Assembly (NCBI GenBank): GCA_949357655.1
Contig: CASHTG010000015.1
Location: 2,542,001-2,606,000 of the forward strand
DNA from: Parascedosporium putredinis
Lineage: Eukaryota; Ascomycota; Sordariomycetes; Microascales; Microascaceae
Length of the DNA stretch: 64,000 nt
Direction of reading: 5' to 3'
This document shows positions 61,501-64,000 of this stretch, one piece after another (position 1 is the stretch's first letter; each line of letters starts with the position of its first letter). The position numbers and the translations under genes were made by a program. The notes beneath the pieces are model-generated. The model was not told where the DNA came from. It saw only the letters and a program-made list of their open reading frames with translations, and did not search any database.

Positions 61501-63659
61501 GACGCTTTGAAAGAACCCAAATCACTAGATGAATTCGCCCCCTCTTTCATCTTCCTCTTTCCTCTTTCCTGATCTCCCCCTTCCCCCTCCCCTGTACCGC
61601 TCGTCTTGGGCTTGTGGTGGTTTACCAGGATGCAAGAAAGCACCCCACACGGGCCAGCCTCCGGGAAGAAGATGGCGCGGTACCTGTTGATACTTGCGAG
61701 CATTCCAACGGGCGTACGGACTCTCCAGAACTTTGGCTTAAACTCGACGCTTAAGCGTCCCCGCCGGCACGATCTATGGATAATCACGTTGGACTCGCCC
61801 TCAACTTTGCGCCTCTCTCCCCGGAGAGTGGGGACTCAACTTTGTTTCGACGACGAGATCGCCGGTGCGGTGTGGACCGGAGTCGAACAACCGATGTGAT
61901 TTACCGGTGATGAGGAGCTGGTGGGCTTGGCCCGGGCCGGCAATGCCGCCGCCTCGAGGAGAGCCCTGTGCTGTAAAGGCTGATGGCCAAGGACGATGTC
62001 ACAGAAGATCACTTAATACCGCTTGTCGACAAAGGTGGGGCGGGGAGAGATAGCGAAAGAGAGGGAGAGAGGGAGAGAAGGAGAGGGAGAGAGATAAAGA
62101 AAGGCTACGGCCTAAACACCATGGTCTATAGAGTTCACAATGTGTGAGAGCATTGCAGCTCCGTCAACCCCCACGGGATGGGGAGGGGGCGATTCCAAAA
62201 GATGCGATTAGATGCACACCGATCCTATCACCACCCTCTCCTGCGACTTCTTTCACACCGAGTCTGGAGGTCAAGACGTCACGTAGAACCAAGGCCATGC
62301 TCCGTGTAGATCAATTGGGTTGAACAAGCCATTGATACCACTCCCTTTCACGACCTGTCATCTCTGTAATCAGCCCTACAAGCTTGTGACTGGGGAAGAT
62401 CCATGCCATTGATCTGTGACTGGTTCCGGGACTCGTGACAGGTGTGGAAAAAGAAAAAAAAGAAAGGAGGAAGAAGGGGAGAAGAAGAAGAGGGTTGGGC
62501 ACAAATACGGAACGGGGAAGGATCTGAGAAGGGCTCGTTCGCGTCCTGCCTTGACATTGATCCAGACGTACGAAGTACGTGGTGTTTGAAGACCCGCTCG
62601 TTGAGCGATGCTTGCGAAGAGTACATATTACTTGTCTGCAAAATGCCGACTGTCTCCATCCATGGATGTCAATGGCGGGCACCTTCACCCCCCGACCCCC
62701 GAACCCCGACCCCCAAAAGACTTGCTAAAATTCTCAATCCAGATTCTCCAGCGATGCCATGCAACGTTGGGGACATCAATAATTCCGGATCGATCGAATC
62801 AGACAATATTTCCACGTGTTGCCGCCCCCGGTCTTGAACCGTTCTTTGGAGGGGGCTCAGGCTTTTCCGTTGGGTTTGGGTTTTTTGCTCGGCACTATCC
62901 AATTTTGAGTCTAAGACTCGCGAACATTTCCGGATTCGAGCGTTCGGCAGGCGCGTCAGGACCGCGCTAGAGCCGCTGGACCGTTCTTGCTCCGTCCCGA
63001 GTACCCCCATGTACCCTCCGCCATCATCAGCCACTACCACAGGCCAACAGACACTCGCGATACTCTAACACCCACTCCCCCTGAAATATTCTATCTATTC
63101 TATCTTTTGAATTTTTATTTTGGTCCCATCTCGAACGCCGCCAGCCCGCTGATCCCTCGCCTTGCACTTGCATATACCTTTCTCCGAATGCTACGGTACG
63201 GAGACCCTTGGCCTCCCGTTGCCCATTCCGTGCAGCTCATCGGTCGTCCTTTTATCAGTTCTCACCTACTGCGGTCCCCCATCTCATATTTCGTGGGTTG
63301 CTCCTCTCTTCCCCCGTCCGGAAACCGATTCTCCACTCTTTATGGTGGGAGTGTCCGCTTGGAAATATTTCCTTTTGCACTAATACATCACTGCGACCTG
63401 TTTAGAACCAACCGTCCCCTCCCCCTCAGACCTACCTCCTCATGCTACGAAGCTTCTCCTCCGGAACGCAAACTCCTGACCTTGACGTCTCCCTCCTTCC
63501 CCACTCATCGTTCCATCACTTCCACCTCGTTTCCCTTGTTAGGTTGTGAGGCTCGGGGACGGCATCGGAAAGGGTGCTGCAGGTGCGCACGACTCTGCTA
63601 CGGAGTTGCTCCGGTGGACGGACTCCCAAGATTAGCGCAGCGCACAACGAGACAGCAGA
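58517..63659. other. Intergenic, about 5.1 kb without a recognised gene
   Basis: No frame shows domain features. Recurrent items are GGATCTAATGGATGGATC near 60255-60273, CCATCCATGGATGTC near 62657-62671 and a GA-rich block at about 62040-62100. The last 600 bases are C/T-rich, like the leader of the F-box gene; a 249-codon frame at 62987-63736 lies in this leader and overlaps that gene in another frame. Confidence 0.45.
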
Positions 63660-64000
63660 ATGTCTTTTACCCCAAACCGCAAACGCCAGAGCTTCTTCGC
63701 AGTCGTGTGCGAGCCCGCCGAAACCCTCACGTCTAGCAAGAGAGCGCGAACAGCGTCACTCTCGCCCCCGCTCCCACCATCCACACCTCCCACGTCCGCC
63801 CCCGTGTCCGACTCGGCTGCTCAAGATGTCTTGGGCGTCACCGAACTGCTCGAGAGGATCTTGCTCTTTGTGACCAGGAGACCTTGCTTACCGCCGCCTG
63901 CCGCGTATCTAGACGCTGGCACAGCATCATCCAAACGTCTGCCTCGATCCAAAAGGCCCTCTTCTTCCTACCGATCCAAACGAACCCCGGCGAGCCCGAG
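63660..64000 (+). CDS. F-box protein, 5' part
   Basis: The ATG at 63660-63662 opens a frame with a basic, Ser/Pro-rich start (MSFTPNRKRQSFFAV, SSKRARTASLSPPLPP). An F-box-like motif follows: QDVLGVTELLERILLF, then CDQETLLTAACRVSRRWHSI and IQTSASIQKALFFLPIQ, the last a very common block in fungal F-box proteins. Such proteins present substrates to SCF ubiquitin ligases; the substrate cannot be told because the C-terminal part is beyond the right edge. The motif is split by a break at TTT 63867-63869; one extra T rejoins LLF to CDQE. Without it the frame runs on to the edge with a composition unlike a protein. Confidence 0.8.
   Translation, partial: MSFTPNRKRQSFFAVVCEPAETLTSSKRARTASLSPPLPPSTPPTSAPVSDSAAQDVLGVTELLERILLFVTRRPCLPPPAAYLDAGTASSKRLPRSKRPSSSYRSKRTPASP

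Noticed and set aside
61840..61960. tRNA B-box-like TGTTCGACTCC on the minus strand with an ATCGG/CCGGT pair around it
   Set aside because: The loop would be ten bases instead of seven and no matching acceptor stem or A box lies upstream.
62987..63736. Open frame of 249 codons on the plus strand
   Set aside because: It lies in C/T-rich leader-like sequence and overlaps the better supported F-box gene in another frame.
3600..64000. Repeat-induced point mutation as cause of the broken genes
   Set aside because: RIP makes C-to-T changes and stops in duplicated DNA; here the breaks are missing bases in runs of unique genes.

Overview
The window comes from the nuclear genome of a filamentous ascomycete (Pezizomycotina, probably a Sordariomycete). 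Genes carry short spliceosomal introns with GT..AG ends, several promoters hold long pyrimidine tracts, and the gene set is that of a mould: YVC1-type channel, secreted GH37 trehalase, tyrosinase, Nif1-like Sel1 protein. There is no operon structure, CRISPR array, rRNA or convincing tRNA. About half of the 64 kb lies inside genes; the rest is spacer, including four gene-free stretches of about 5 kb.

Layout. 1-605 (-): 5' part of a luciferase-domain-like protein. 1832-3347 (+): DUS4 tRNA-dihydrouridine synthase. 3600-4740 (-): CSTF2/Rna15 cleavage factor. 5598-7198 (+): ERV46 ER-Golgi cargo receptor. 12141-14485 (+): Nif1-like Sel1-repeat protein. 15247-16174 (-): proteasome subunit beta 2 (PUP1). 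17195-21781 (+): FG nucleoporin NUP159. 22440-24619 (-): secreted GH37 trehalase. 26751-28517 (-): threonine aldolase. 33987-35142 (-): ARL8 GTPase. 40383-44202 (-): RPA2, second largest subunit of RNA polymerase I. 44781-47017 (-): tyrosinase. 49076-49718 (+): SmD1. 50078-50886 (-): MTQ2-type methyltransferase. 51541-54268 (-): YVC1/TRP channel. 57076-58516 (+): arrestin-like protein. 63660 to the right edge (+): F-box protein. Most are housekeeping genes for RNA processing, transcription, protein turnover, nuclear transport and trafficking; they share no pathway and I see no gene cluster.

The most striking property is technical or evolutionary. Fourteen of the seventeen genes have broken reading frames at 29 sites. 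By alignment to the expected protein, each break is repaired by adding bases (31 in all), never removing them, and nearly always in a run of C or G. With these additions every complete gene has a total exon length divisible by three. The simplest explanation is systematic homopolymer under-calling in the assembly rather than a set of dead essential genes. Gene coordinates below therefore span breaks, which are listed per gene.

I found no sequence support for a previously undescribed biological system. The real points of interest are a 20-nt micro-exon in ARL8, a possible dual-targeting start in threonine aldolase, a three-fold LPPDFL motif in NUP159, a GGTTGCA minisatellite region at 29.6-30.2 kb and dispersed GATCCATGGAT palindromes in spacers.
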